Notes: generated from the sequence alone by a model not told the origin. A stretch of DNA of 64,000 bases from Campylobacter concisus (GCF_002092855.1 NZ_LVLC01000023.1:83501-147500); one strand, 5' to 3'; counted from the first letter of the stretch, positions 45,749 to 55,294 are shown. Numbers and translations: made by a program.

Positions 45749-47245
45749 TTAGTCTTTTTTGCCTTTATTTAGAGATTTTAGCTTAGCGTCCATATCAGCT
45801 GTAAGCATAGTAAAGACTTTGTTTGTAAGCTCCTGAGTTAGATCCTTTGCCTCTTGCATTGTCTTTTGGCTAAATTCATTTAGGAGTTTGTCCGCTTTTT
45901 TCTTATCTTTTTTATAAAGCTTTACGTACTCATCTTCAAATTTAGCCTGCTTTACCGCCAACTCTTTTTCAAATTTGGCGTAAGCCTCTTTAACCACTGG
46001 CGAATACTTCTCATAATCGGTCATCACAAGTGTTTGAAGCTTTCTATAAACCCAGTATATCGAAGTATCATCAGCGTCATAAGAGCCATCTGAGTAGCCT
46101 TTTATAAAGCCATCAAGCCCCTCATAATACGGCAAATAAACGCTAAGATCAGCCATGCCAAGAGCTACGTAAGTCACACGGCCGATCTCTTTTGGTAGCC
46201 ATGGGCGCACCTGCATGACGTGAGACTCGTATGTTCTAAAGACACTTATAGCGCGGTAGACGTTTTTCTTATCTTCATCTTTGCTGGCGTAGTTATCAAA
46301 CGCAGTGCCGTTGTAGTGGGCTCTCATCGCAGCTTTTAGGTCTTCAACACTTAGTTTTTTCTCTGGTTTTAAAAATACTGGAAATTTCTGACCATCGGCG
46401 AAGTCTTGTTTTAGACTTGGGTTAAACATGCTTTGAACCCAGCAAACGCGTGGGTAGTTGTAGGTCACATCCCTCTCATCGTCCCTTGTATAGGCCTTTG
46501 TAAAGTTAAATTCGCCATCTTTTGCAGGGTCGTAAGTTTTGTTGTCAATCGCAAATTTGATAACATCTTTTGCGCCCATGAAATTTGGATCATTCTCTTT
46601 ATAAGCGTGAAGTCTGCCTTGGTTTGCAGTGACAAAGTACTCATCTTGTGGGATCTTTGAAGCGATCCATTTATGGCCTGTACCTGTCTCAAAGTACCAA
46701 AGCTCGTTTGCATCGATAAATACCACGCCAAAGCCCTCTCCAGCGCCTTTTGTCTCAACTATCTCGCCAAGGAGCTTAACGCCCTCTTTTGCACTCTTCA
46801 TACGTGGCAAAAGCACGTCTGGGATGTCATCTTCTGTGATGCCACTCTCTTCGTTATATGGGTCGATCTTTAAAAGCTCATCTTTTGCGTAAATGGTCTC
46901 AGTGCCGCTTAGTCCAACCCCTGCCTCGTTGTAGCCAACTGCTCCATGAAGTTTTGTGTGCGAATTTGCAACAGTTGTATATCTCATGCCATCTTTTGGA
47001 AGCGGATATGTAAAGTCATTTGCGCCGTCATGGGCTTTTGAGCTATGCATGCCAGTTTGGTTTTTCTTTGCTGGATGGATCAAAAAGACTTGCGCCTTTA
47101 CAGCCTTGCTGTCTGCGCTCCTGGCGACTAACATAGAGCCATCGTTTGAAGCTTTATCTCCTACTAAAATAGTAGTGCATGCCAAGCTACTTGTGCCTAA
47201 AATCGCACTCATAGCGACGATTGATGCAATAATTTTGCCTTTCAT
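45749..47245 (-). CDS. C69-family dipeptidase, exported
   Basis: 498 residues from ATG 47245, which has AAAGGAG upstream; the frame is open 16 codons earlier without such a site. An N-terminal signal sequence (MKGKIIASIVAMSAILGTSSLA) is followed directly by C23-TTILVGDKASNDGSML. In C69 (Ntn-hydrolase) peptidases the N-terminal cysteine is the nucleophile, exposed by cleavage, so signal removal at A22/C23 would activate it. A long lysine-rich helical C-terminal tail (from about 440) is unusual. It should cleave di- or oligopeptides in the periplasm. Confidence 0.85.
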   Translation of the reverse strand: MKGKIIASIVAMSAILGTSSLACTTILVGDKASNDGSMLVARSADSKAVKAQVFLIHPAKKNQTGMHSSKAHDGANDFTYPLPKDGMRYTTVANSHTKLHGAVGYNEAGVGLSGTETIYAKDELLKIDPYNEESGITEDDIPDVLLPRMKSAKEGVKLLGEIVETKGAGEGFGVVFIDANELWYFETGTGHKWIASKIPQDEYFVTANQGRLHAYKENDPNFMGAKDVIKFAIDNKTYDPAKDGEFNFTKAYTRDDERDVTYNYPRVCWVQSMFNPSLKQDFADGQKFPVFLKPEKKLSVEDLKAAMRAHYNGTAFDNYASKDEDKKNVYRAISVFRTYESHVMQVRPWLPKEIGRVTYVALGMADLSVYLPYYEGLDGFIKGYSDGSYDADDTSIYWVYRKLQTLVMTDYEKYSPVVKEAYAKFEKELAVKQAKFEDEYVKLYKKDKKKADKLLNEFSQKTMQEAKDLTQELTNKVFTMLTADMDAKLKSLNKGKKD

Positions 47246-47446
47246 TTTTACTCCTTTAGTAAAATAAAATTTCTTCATGTGATTATACGCCAAATTTAAT
47301 AAATTAGTTCCATATTTTAAAACTTTTTTAAGTTAAATGTAAATTTATTGCAAATTTTGTCTAAGTGAAATTTAAATTTTCTAAAGGATTTTTCGCTATA
47401 ATCCAAAACTTACGCAATTGCGTATAAAATTTCAAAAAGGATTAGC

Positions 47447-47638
47447 ATGCCAAAGATGAAAACCGTTCGCGGTGCTGCTAAGCGCTTTAAAGTAGGTAAA
47501 AATAAGATAAAAAGGGGCTCTGCTTTTAGAAGCCATATCTTAACAAAAAAACCTAGTAAGCGTATGAGAGATTTGCGTGGCCCACAATACGTGGACAGCA
47601 CAAATGTCCCAGCCGTTCGCAAAATGCTCGGCGTATAA
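47447..47638 (+). CDS. rpmI: Ribosomal protein L35
   Basis: 63 residues, very basic. Starts [15 protein letters not shown] and contains [11 protein letters not shown], the family core. ATG follows AAAAAGGATTAGC. Component of the large subunit. It leads a two-gene unit with rplT. infC, its partner in many bacteria, is 42 kb away next to thrS. Confidence 0.96.
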   Translation: MPKMKTVRGAAKRFKVGKNKIKRGSAFRSHILTKKPSKRMRDLRGPQYVDSTNVPAVRKMLGV

Positions 47639-47681
47639 GCAGCTGTAGATTTAAGTTTTTGACAAAAAGTCATTCAAACTC

Positions 47682-47714
47682 CCCCAAATTTAGGGGCAAG
47701 ACTCACTTCGTGAG
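47682..47714 (+). promoter_or_regulatory. Two small hairpins in the rpmI-rplT gap
   Basis: CCCC (47682-47685) pairs with GGGG (47693-47696), and CTCAC (47702-47706) pairs with GTGAG (47710-47714) around a TTC loop. They lie 23 bases upstream of the rplT start. L20 represses its own operon in other bacteria by binding structured leader RNA, so a similar role is possible but unproven. Confidence 0.35.
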
Positions 47715-47737
47715 CGCCAATTTGTAAAAGGATAAAT

Positions 47738-48094
47738 ATGGCAAGAGTAAAAACAGGCGTAGTTAGAAGAAGACGCCATAAGAAAGTTTTAAAGCTAGCA
47801 CGTGGTTTTTTCAGTGCTAGACATAAACACTTTAGAAAAGCTAAAGAGCAACTAGAGAGAAGTTTAGTTTATGCATACCGTGACAGACGCCAGAAAAAAC
47901 GTGATTTCAGACGTTTATGGATCGTTCGTATCAACGCAGCTTGCAGACTAAACGACATTAGCTATTCAAGATTTATCAACGGCTTAAACAAAGCTAACAT
48001 AGAACTTGATAGAAAAATTTTAGCTGATCTAGCTATGAATGACGCGAAGGCATTTGCGGCACTTGCAAAACAAGCAAAAGATGCTTTAAAATAA
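47738..48094 (+). CDS. rplT: Ribosomal protein L20
   Basis: 118 residues, basic. [22 protein letters not shown] at the N-terminus (long rRNA-binding tail) and [21 protein letters not shown] are family landmarks. Needed for early assembly of the 50S subunit. AAAAGGATAA precedes the ATG. It is followed by a strong terminator. Confidence 0.97.
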   Translation: MARVKTGVVRRRRHKKVLKLARGFFSARHKHFRKAKEQLERSLVYAYRDRRQKKRDFRRLWIVRINAACRLNDISYSRFINGLNKANIELDRKILADLAMNDAKAFAALAKQAKDALK

Positions 48095-48101
48095 CACCTT
48101 T

Positions 48102-48131
48102 TCTCCGCTTCGGCGGAGATCTTCTTTTTTT
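48102..48131 (+). terminator. Intrinsic terminator after rplT
   Basis: TCTCCGC-TTCG-GCGGAGA, a 7-bp GC-rich stem closed by a UUCG tetraloop, followed by TCTTCTTTTTTT. A textbook Rho-independent terminator eight bases after the rplT stop. Confidence 0.92.
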
Positions 48132-48332
48132 AAATTTCTATCAAATTTTTATTAAAATTTATTTTTCGAAATTTTTTTTAATTAGTTATTTTGTATTCAA
48201 ATTTTAAATTAATACCACTATAAAATTTTACTTCATCAGCTAGGTGCAAATTTAGTAATATAAATTTGAAAAATTTGCTTACCATTACTAGCCAAACTAG
48301 CCAAGAGCAAGTATAAAACTCGCTCTAAATAG

Positions 48333-49076
48333 CTAAATTTCAATACTCGTATCAAAGCAGTGTTTCACCGCTCCACTAAATAAAATTTTGCCGTTTTCAA
48401 GCCTAAGTCCAAGCTCCTCGCCGCTTTTTGGATAGACTTTTAGGCATTGCGCTGCATTTAAATTTAAAGTAGCGCCGTAAAAGCAAGCCGCCATACCAGT
48501 GCCACAAGCTAGCGTCTCGTCCTCTACGCCCCTTTCGTAGGTTCTCACCTTTAAAGCTCCACCCTCAAATTTGGCCAAATTTACATTTGCATTGTATTTT
48601 TGACGAAGCGCCCTGCACTCTTTGACGTCAAATTCCTCTAAATTTTGTGTAAAATTTACAAGGTGAGGCACGCCAGTATCATAAAAATACCAAGTTTTGC
48701 CGTTTTCATTTAGCGGCTCGCTTAAAATCTTTGGACTTGTTAGTACAACCTCGACACACTCGTTTTTCACACTTGCCATAACCTCGCCACTACCAGTTAG
48801 CAAGACAAAATCGTTTGAACTAACAAGACCATTTAGATAGGCATATCTAGCAGCCGCGCGCGAGCCGTTGCCACACATCGCAGCGTAGCTTCCGTCGCTG
48901 TTGTAAAACTCCCATTTCACGCCCTTTTCGTAAGGCAAAAGCACGATGAGCCCATCAGCTCCCACACCGTTCGTTCTGCTGCAAATTTGCCTTGCTAGCT
49001 CACTTCTATCTTTACTCAAAAATGTATGAAATATTACAAAATCGTTGCCACTAGCGTTGTACTTTGAAACTTGCAT
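48333..49076 (-). CDS. dapF: Diaminopimelate epimerase
   Basis: 247 residues, slightly short for DapF (about 270) but with both halves. Catalytic cysteines are C68 in MCGNGSRAAARYA and C191 in LACGTGMAA. SGNDFVIFH at the N-terminus is the family start. It converts LL- to meso-diaminopimelate for lysine and peptidoglycan. AAAGGA precedes the ATG. coaE lies 50 bases upstream on the same strand. Confidence 0.95.
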   Translation of the reverse strand: MQVSKYNASGNDFVIFHTFLSKDRSELARQICSRTNGVGADGLIVLLPYEKGVKWEFYNSDGSYAAMCGNGSRAAARYAYLNGLVSSNDFVLLTGSGEVMASVKNECVEVVLTSPKILSEPLNENGKTWYFYDTGVPHLVNFTQNLEEFDVKECRALRQKYNANVNLAKFEGGALKVRTYERGVEDETLACGTGMAACFYGATLNLNAAQCLKVYPKSGEELGLRLENGKILFSGAVKHCFDTSIEI

Positions 49077-49126
49077 TATTTTTCCTTTAACATTACTCTA
49101 CTTATTTTTGCCAAATTTATATAAAA

Positions 49127-49723
49127 CTAGCCGCAAATTTGCCTTAGAAATTTCTCTAGTTCTTGCTCTAAATTTTTTTTATCATCACTATTATCTATGA
49201 TAAAATTTGCCCTTTTTCGCTTTTGCTCGATATCCATCTGAAGCTCCACTCTTGCTTTTGCGTCCTCTAAACTTAGACCATTTCGGCTCATTAAGCGGCT
49301 TAGCAAAAGCTCTTTTGGCGCATAGATCACAGCTATATTTTTAAACTCAGCGTATCGATCCTCTTTTTCAAAAAACAAAGGAATATCGACAAAATAAACC
49401 TGCCCCAAGCACTCAAGATTCGTAGCACGAGATAAAATTTCTTCCTTTATCTTTGGATGCAAAATTTGCTCTAAAATTTTTAATTTTTTTGGATCATTAA
49501 AAACAATGGCACCAAGTTTTTGACGATCGATCTTGCCAACTTCGTCTAAAATTTGCTCGCCAAAAAATTCTACTATCTCACATTTACAAATTTCAAGCTG
49601 TTCATGAGCGATCACGTCCGCATCAATCACACTAAAGCCTCGTTTTTTTAGCAAATTTATAGCCGTGCTTTTACCGCTAGCGATCGAGCCTGTGACGACA
49701 TAAGCGTTTGGAAATTTCTGCAA
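49127..49723 (-). CDS. coaE: Dephospho-CoA kinase
   Basis: I favour TTG 49723 as start (198 residues, beginning QKFPNAYVVTGSIASGKST after Met), since GGAG lies four bases upstream and other CoaE proteins start just before the P-loop. The frame extends to TTG 49762 without a ribosome-binding site. P-loop GSIASGKST, then VIDADVIAHEQL (substrate aspartate), HPKIKEEI and the lid region RLMSRNGLSLEDAKAR. Last step of CoA synthesis, phosphorylating the ribose 3'-OH. Confidence 0.9.
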   Translation of the reverse strand: MQKFPNAYVVTGSIASGKSTAINLLKKRGFSVIDADVIAHEQLEICKCEIVEFFGEQILDEVGKIDRQKLGAIVFNDPKKLKILEQILHPKIKEEILSRATNLECLGQVYFVDIPLFFEKEDRYAEFKNIAVIYAPKELLLSRLMSRNGLSLEDAKARVELQMDIEQKRKRANFIIDNSDDKKNLEQELEKFLRQICG

Positions 49724-49803
49724 ACTCGCTCCATTTTTGAAAATTGATGACAATTTTAGCAACTTTTGGCTAAAGTTTTAAAAAATTACAAAAAAGGGTA
49801 AAG

Positions 49804-50787
49804 ATGATAAGCTATAAAGATGCTGGAGTGGATATAGATGCTGGAAATAGCTTTGTTGAGGCGATAAAGCCTTTCGTAAAATCTACACAAACACCAAACG
49901 TTATAGGTGGCATTGGGTCATTTTCAGGAGCGGTCAGACTACCAAGCGGGTATAAAAATCCAGCCATTCTAGGCGCGACTGACGGTGTCGGCACAAAGCT
50001 TCGCCTAGCTATCGACGCTAAGAAATTTGACAGCGTGGGCGAGGATCTAGTCGCAATGTGCGTAAACGACCTCATCTGTAACTTCGCCACACCACTCTTT
50101 TTTCTCGATTACTACGCAACGGCAAAGCTTGAGATAGAGAGTGCCAAAGAGGTTGTAAAAAGCATCGCAAATGGCTGCAAAAAGGCGCAATGCGCACTTA
50201 TCGGCGGCGAGACAGCGGAGATGCCGTCGATGTATGAAAAAGGCGACTTCGATCTTGCTGGATTTGCCGTTGGTATCGCTGAGGCTGATGAGATCGACAG
50301 AAGCAAATTTGTAAAAGCTGGTGACGTTTTAGTCGCACTTCCTAGTAGTGGCCTGCACTCAAATGGCTTCTCTCTTGCAAGAAAAGTAGTTAGCGAGCTT
50401 GGACTAAAATTTGATGAAAAAGTAGGCGATAAAAAGCTCATCGACGTACTTCTTGAGCCAACTAGAATTTACGTGAGCGACTTTTTAAGATTAAAGGATA
50501 AGATTACGGCAATGGCTCACATCACCGGTGGTGGCATAGTTGAAAACTTGCCTCGCGTCTTCCCTGCTGGACTTGGCGCAAAGGTGCAAAAAAGCGCTAT
50601 AAAAACGCCTGAAATTTTTAAAATCATCGCTCAAAAAGTAGAAGATAGCGAGATGATGAGAACCTTTAACATGGGCGTTGGCATGATATTAGTTGTGTCA
50701 AAAGAAAACGTTGACGCTGTCCTAGCTAGCAGCGATGGCTACGTGATCGGTGAAGTAGTAAATGGCAAAGGCGTAGAGCTAGTTTAA
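49804..50787 (+). CDS. purM: Phosphoribosylformylglycinamidine cyclo-ligase
   Basis: 327 residues (AIR synthetase). DAGVDIDAGNSFV at the start, GATDGVGTKLRLA (ATP/Mg site), VAMCVNDLICNFATPLFFLDYYA, GGETAEMPSMY, and LPSSGLHSNGFSLARKV. Makes aminoimidazole ribonucleotide in purine synthesis. AAGGG precedes the ATG. It heads a three-gene plus-strand unit with one-base overlaps. Confidence 0.96.
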   Translation: MISYKDAGVDIDAGNSFVEAIKPFVKSTQTPNVIGGIGSFSGAVRLPSGYKNPAILGATDGVGTKLRLAIDAKKFDSVGEDLVAMCVNDLICNFATPLFFLDYYATAKLEIESAKEVVKSIANGCKKAQCALIGGETAEMPSMYEKGDFDLAGFAVGIAEADEIDRSKFVKAGDVLVALPSSGLHSNGFSLARKVVSELGLKFDEKVGDKKLIDVLLEPTRIYVSDFLRLKDKITAMAHITGGGIVENLPRVFPAGLGAKVQKSAIKTPEIFKIIAQKVEDSEMMRTFNMGVGMILVVSKENVDAVLASSDGYVIGEVVNGKGVELV

Positions 50788-51044
50788 TGCAAGAAAATAG
50801 CAAAAAACGCTTACTAAAAACCGAAAATAAGAGCTTTTTTGATCTTAGCATTTATGAGTATATAGGCTGTTCTGGTGTACTAGAAAGCGATATCAAAAAA
50901 CTTGATCTCTATAATCACTGGTGCAAGATCTCACGCGCCTCTACTATGCTCTGCGTCACGCATGATAGCGGCGAGAGTGACAACCTAGTCTATCTATATG
51001 ACTGGGAGAAATTTAGCCGTATCTACATAAATACAGGAAATTGA
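50787..51044 (+). CDS. Small conserved-looking hypothetical protein
   Basis: 85 residues; the ATG shares one base with the purM stop (TAATG). The sequence is soluble and mixed in charge (FDLSIYEYIGCSGVLESD; LYDWEKFSRIYINTGN), with three cysteines and no signal peptide. No family recognised. Tight coupling to purM and to the following RDD gene supports that it is translated. Confidence 0.65.
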   Translation: MQENSKKRLLKTENKSFFDLSIYEYIGCSGVLESDIKKLDLYNHWCKISRASTMLCVTHDSGESDNLVYLYDWEKFSRIYINTGN

Positions 51045-51045
51045 G

Positions 51046-51468
51046 TTGGCAAAGCAAAAGGCAAAAATCGCACCTATTTGGGCTAGAGCAAAGGCCTTCG
51101 TTATCGATCTTTTTATCATCGGTATGCCGATATTTTATGCGATAACATATCTTGTACTTGATGGCAAAGAGGCGTTTTTGCATAACCAAATTGCTATTTT
51201 TAGTGCAAATAGCTTGATCTCACTTATAATGTGCCTTTTTTTTAGCATAAAAGCACAAACTCCAGGCTACAAAGCACAAGAAATTTATCTAATAAACCTA
51301 AAAACCGGTAGAAAACTAAGCTTTTTTCACACCATCTTGCGCCAAATTTGCTTTGCCTTTGCTGGCTTTAGCATACTTGGACTTTGCCTTTGTTTCTTTA
51401 GAAAAGATAAACTAAATCTGCACGACATCATCACTCACTCAGCTGCCGTGCAAAGATCAGAGGGGTAA
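51046..51468 (+). CDS. RDD-family membrane protein
   Basis: 140 residues from TTG 51046, with AGGAA upstream and one base after the previous stop. Begins AKIAPIWARAKAFVIDLFIIGMP, where the RDD-type Arg and Asp (R14, D21 region) precede the first membrane helix. Three hydrophobic helices in total. RDD proteins are poorly understood; some affect ion transport or membrane stress. It ends three bases before the convergent thiD stop. Confidence 0.8.
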   Translation: MAKQKAKIAPIWARAKAFVIDLFIIGMPIFYAITYLVLDGKEAFLHNQIAIFSANSLISLIMCLFFSIKAQTPGYKAQEIYLINLKTGRKLSFFHTILRQICFAFAGFSILGLCLCFFRKDKLNLHDIITHSAAVQRSEG

Positions 51469-51471
51469 ATT

Positions 51472-52209
51472 TTACTTCGCTCCATGCCAAAGTAGGCGAT
51501 TTTTACCAAGTTTTGTATCTATGCTCTCTTTTATGATAGAGCAAACATACTCTTTTGAAAGTTGTATAGACTCCTCTAAGCTCTTGCCCTTTGCTAAAAA
51601 GCAAGCAAGTGCAGTTGAGAAGCTACAACCAGTTCCACTCATTACAAGCGGATTAACAAGTGGGGTTTTAAAATTTCTTAGTGAGCCATCTTTTTTATAA
51701 AGTGTGTCTATACTGCTATCTTCACTGATATGTTTTTTTACGATGACGTCACAAGGCAGATCTTTATAATTATCACCAAAAAGCAAATTTGCCTCATCTA
51801 AATTTGGAGTAGTTACCGTAGCTAAACTCATTAGCTCTTTTAGCTTTGTCACCGCACTATCTTTTATAAGCTTGTGTCCACTTTTTGAGACGCAAACTGG
51901 ATCAAGCACTACTACTTTGGTATTTTGAGTTAGTAAAAACTCACGCACTACTTCCATGATCTCTTCACTAAATAGCATGCCTATCTTAATCGCATCAAAG
52001 CTAAATTCTTCCGCAAGCGTATTTAGCTGATCTTTGACAAAGCTAGGTTCTAAGCAAACTACACTCTTTACAGCATCCGTAGTCTCAGCGACCAAAGAAG
52101 TTACTGCTGTTGCACTATAACAATTAAGCCTAGCACATGTTTTTATATCTGCTTGAAGCCCGGCTGTGCCACTATTACAAGAGCCTGCGATGATTAGAAT
52201 TTTTTTCAT
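51472..52209 (-). CDS. thiD: Hydroxymethylpyrimidine / phosphomethylpyrimidine kinase
   Basis: 245 residues, ribokinase fold. IIAGSCNSGTAGLQADIKTCARL at the N-terminus (Gly-Ala loop area), DAIKIGMLFSEEIMEVV, VVLDPVCVSKSGHKL, and the anion-hole VMSGTGCSFSTALACFLAKG near the end. The usual catalytic cysteine sits in SGTGC. Phosphorylates HMP and HMP-P in thiamine synthesis. AAAGGA precedes the ATG. Confidence 0.93.
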   Translation of the reverse strand: MKKILIIAGSCNSGTAGLQADIKTCARLNCYSATAVTSLVAETTDAVKSVVCLEPSFVKDQLNTLAEEFSFDAIKIGMLFSEEIMEVVREFLLTQNTKVVVLDPVCVSKSGHKLIKDSAVTKLKELMSLATVTTPNLDEANLLFGDNYKDLPCDVIVKKHISEDSSIDTLYKKDGSLRNFKTPLVNPLVMSGTGCSFSTALACFLAKGKSLEESIQLSKEYVCSIIKESIDTKLGKNRLLWHGAK

Positions 52210-52302
52210 CGTTTTCCTTTAAAATTTTTGGCTTATTATAGAGGATATTATATAAATTTGAGTTTTTTGAAAACAGAAGAAATTTGAGCAAAAAGCTCAA
52301 AT

Positions 52303-52872
52303 TTATGAAAGTTTATTTAAGTCGTTATCGATATCTATATATATCGTAGTTGCATTAAGATTTGTATGCTCAAAGCTAGGATCTATCTGCTTATCGCCCT
52401 CTTTATGTTCGTTTATTTTAGCTAAAAGATCATCTTCTCTTAATCCATGCTCATTTGCTAAATTTGGATCTATTTCATTAAAACTAATATTTACGCTAGC
52501 CTCATCATTTGGCTCTTCTTGCTCTAAATTGGTTGCGCTAAGGATATCATCTACTTTTTCATTTATATGATCTAAAATCGATACATAATCATTGCCAAGA
52601 AGTGCTTTAAACAATGCGTCAGTATCTATACTAGACTCGCCAATATCATCGCTTACTACGCTACTGTCTAGCCAAAGAGTATCGTATCCGTTTATTGATA
52701 TATCTTGTCCATCATTTGCAGTGATTGTAATACTTGAGCTTTCGCTCTCGCCCTTTATAGCCTCTCCGATATATACTTTATCATTTACGTCTAAAACTCT
52801 TACATGATCATTTTGGTCTATCGCTATAACATCAGATGAAACACTTTTAACTATACCAGCTACTGCTGCCAT
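52303..52872 (-). CDS. Short protein carrying a LapA-type N-terminal retention module
   Basis: 189 residues, acidic. The first 75 residues (AAVAGIVKSVSSDVIAIDQ, VRVLDVNDKVYIGEAI, ITITANDGQDISINGYDTL, WLDSSV) match the N-terminal retention domain of giant type I secreted adhesins, which plugs the outer-membrane pore and anchors the adhesin. Normally thousands of residues follow; here only about 110 acidic residues follow before the stop. There is no signal peptide, as expected for type I secretion, but also no RTX C-terminal signal. It could be a decayed adhesin start, or a stand-alone protein. AAGGA precedes the ATG. Confidence 0.7.
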   Translation of the reverse strand: MAAVAGIVKSVSSDVIAIDQNDHVRVLDVNDKVYIGEAIKGESESSSITITANDGQDISINGYDTLWLDSSVVSDDIGESSIDTDALFKALLGNDYVSILDHINEKVDDILSATNLEQEEPNDEASVNISFNEIDPNLANEHGLREDDLLAKINEHKEGDKQIDPSFEHTNLNATTIYIDIDNDLNKLS

Positions 52873-52962
52873 CTTTATTCCTTATTTTTATTTGTCGGTA
52901 TTTTAGTATATTTAATTACTTTTGTATATTGTACTATGGTACAAGGTGGCGATAATTCCAAA

Positions 52963-53643
52963 TCATTCAGATTTTGTGATTAAAATATATCCGCTCTCGC
53001 TGATATTTTTAAATTTCACACCAAGCTCACGCTTTAGACGAAGTATCACATTTTGGATAGCCGCCTTGCTAACATCGCTTTCATAGACAAATTCTTCTAT
53101 CATCTCATAAGTAACTAGCTTATTTAGATTATAAGCAAAGAGCCAAAATATCTTATTTTGTAAAAAGCTAAGATAAATTTCAATGCCGTTTTTATAAATT
53201 TTCTCTCTTTTTAAATTTATACTCACCTCATCGCTTAAATAAACTAGCTTTTCATCTCGTTCAAAACTTAAACTAATAAGCATTGATCTAAGATCCTTCA
53301 TATCAATAGGCTTTTTTAAAAAAAGCATCGCCCCTTCCTCCATGCTTTTTATCAAATTTTCATCGCTATCATAAGAGGTAAAGACGATAAATTTTTGGTG
53401 CGGTTTTGTGCGCTTCATCTCATTCATCATTTCAAAGCCATTAAGCACTGGCATGTGAATATCGCTCATCACGATATCAAAGCCTTGCTTTTTAAATTTC
53501 TCCACGCCATCTTGTCCATTGCAAGCACCAATTACCTGCTCGCAATAAGGCTTAAGCCCGCTAATAATAAGCTCTCTTGCCATATCGTCATCTTCGACTA
53601 CCAAGACGGATGTCTTTTTTAAAATTTCTAAGACTTCTTGCAT
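52963..53643 (-). CDS. OmpR-type response regulator
   Basis: 226 residues. Receiver domain with acidic pocket EDDD (17-20), phosphorylation site D61 in VMSDIHMP, T89/S90 and K111 (LKKPID). The C-terminal winged helix (about 130-226) binds DNA: NKIFWLFAYNLNKLVTYEMIEE and AAIQNVILRLKRELG. It lies two bases after the histidine kinase gene, with AAAGGA overlapping that stop. Target genes unknown. Confidence 0.93.
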   Translation of the reverse strand: MQEVLEILKKTSVLVVEDDDMARELIISGLKPYCEQVIGACNGQDGVEKFKKQGFDIVMSDIHMPVLNGFEMMNEMKRTKPHQKFIVFTSYDSDENLIKSMEEGAMLFLKKPIDMKDLRSMLISLSFERDEKLVYLSDEVSINLKREKIYKNGIEIYLSFLQNKIFWLFAYNLNKLVTYEMIEEFVYESDVSKAAIQNVILRLKRELGVKFKNISESGYILITKSE

Positions 53644-53644
53644 T

Positions 53645-55294
53645 TTAGTCCTTTAAATTTATATCAAAACTTAGTTCAAACACCGTTGGCTTTGCGTTAT
53701 TTACGAGTCTTACGTCACCATTTAGCTTTTCTTGTGCTAGCTTTTTAGCAAAATAAAGTCCTATGCCATTTCCTTGCTTTTTGGTGGTATTTAGCCAAGT
53801 AAAAATTTTCTCGCTCATTTGCTCGTTTACGCCATTTCCATTGTCATAAACTCCGATGTAGCACTTATCTTCAAAGCTTCTAAATTTTATCTCGATGATA
53901 CGCTTTAGTGGCTCATCTTTGTAGCTTTCGACAAGTGAGTCTTTTGCGTTATGTATTAGGATTAGTAAAATTTGTTGGATTATATTTTCTATCTGACGAA
54001 CTTTTTGTTTATTAAAACCACTAAATTTTACACTAACATTTGCACGGCTTAGCTCTGTGTGCATGAGAGTTATTAGGTTTTTAACGCTTGTTTGCACCTC
54101 AAATTCGCTCACATTTTCAGCACTTTTGTAAAAATTTCTAAAAATTTCAATAGTACTTGAAAGAAGTTTGACCGAGCTTTGTCCTTTTTCAAGCAAATTT
54201 ATTAGCTCCTCATCGCTTAATTTACCTTCTTTTTTTAGCATTATGCACGAGCTTAGCATTAGTTTTAGCGAATTTACTGGCTGAATAAACTGATGATTGA
54301 TACCACTTATTAGCTCGCCAGCCTCACTCATTTTGGCTCTATGAGTTAGCAATGTTTCATACTCATCTTGTATCTTTTTTATCTTGTTATACATAAAATT
54401 ATGAAGGATGTTTGCCAAAAATGTGAGCGCAACGAAGGCAAAGAGCAAGCTTAGAGCATTTTTTAAAGCTTCTTTTGTTAAAGCTGAAATTTCTTCTTCG
54501 TTATTTGTGCCAGCTCCTATGAACCAATTTATCGTTGGTATCTCAGCTACTTGGATTAAATTTTGTCCTATTTTTAAGCTTGTAATGTCTTCATCTTTTA
54601 AAAACAACTCTTTAAATTTCTCCTCGATCTCTTTTTTTAAAGCAAGATCAGGTATCGATGTTAAAATTTCACCGCTATGAGTCACCAAAAATGAGTAAGA
54701 ATTTGGCGCAAGGCTAAAATTTTTAATGCTGTTAAAGATATTTTCTATACGCACGACGCCACAAAGTGCTGCTTTAAATTTCGCTTGTTTTGTGACTGGA
54801 ACGCATAAATTTAGAGTTGAGCCTTTTAAAATTTTATGTTTTTGCATGAAATTTACGCTTGGGGCATTTGTATTTTTTGTCTCAACATACCAGATAAGCC
54901 CTGCTCTTTCACTCTTTGGCATAACTTCTTCTAAAATTTTCTCTCCGTCTACAAAAATTTCTCCATCATCCCTTAAAAGCTGCATTAGATCAAATTCTTT
55001 TGCGTTTTGTTTAAAGAGCTTTATAAAGCCAGCTATCTTTTCATCGTCATCTACGATGTCTGCATTTTGTATAAATTTTGACGCACGAATGAGTGAATTT
55101 ATACGTTCATCAAGCCAAATTTGAAAGTTATTTACGATATTTTTGCTAACTGCTATGTTATTTTTATCAGATAGCTCTATAATTTTCTCTTTTGCATTGC
55201 TGTAAATATTTAGCCCAAGAAGTATTACAAAAAGGCTAGCAAGCAAGATGATGACGTAGATTTTAATATTTTGTGATTTTAAATTAATACCCAT
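53645..55294 (-). CDS. Membrane sensor histidine kinase with periplasmic Cache-like domain
   Basis: 549 residues. TM1 at about 10-30, a periplasmic sensor of about 245 residues with dCACHE-like features (GLIWYVETKNTNAPS, FLVTHSGEILTS), and TM2 at about 278-298. The kinase part has H334 in SGINHQFIQPVNSLKL, N449 in LIHNAKDSL, DNGNGV at 484-489 and GNGIGLYFAKKL from 508. Cache domains often bind small organic acids or amino acids. The ATG has only a distant AGGA. Cognate regulator is next to it. Confidence 0.93.
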   Translation of the reverse strand: MGINLKSQNIKIYVIILLASLFVILLGLNIYSNAKEKIIELSDKNNIAVSKNIVNNFQIWLDERINSLIRASKFIQNADIVDDDEKIAGFIKLFKQNAKEFDLMQLLRDDGEIFVDGEKILEEVMPKSERAGLIWYVETKNTNAPSVNFMQKHKILKGSTLNLCVPVTKQAKFKAALCGVVRIENIFNSIKNFSLAPNSYSFLVTHSGEILTSIPDLALKKEIEEKFKELFLKDEDITSLKIGQNLIQVAEIPTINWFIGAGTNNEEEISALTKEALKNALSLLFAFVALTFLANILHNFMYNKIKKIQDEYETLLTHRAKMSEAGELISGINHQFIQPVNSLKLMLSSCIMLKKEGKLSDEELINLLEKGQSSVKLLSSTIEIFRNFYKSAENVSEFEVQTSVKNLITLMHTELSRANVSVKFSGFNKQKVRQIENIIQQILLILIHNAKDSLVESYKDEPLKRIIEIKFRSFEDKCYIGVYDNGNGVNEQMSEKIFTWLNTTKKQGNGIGLYFAKKLAQEKLNGDVRLVNNAKPTVFELSFDINLKD

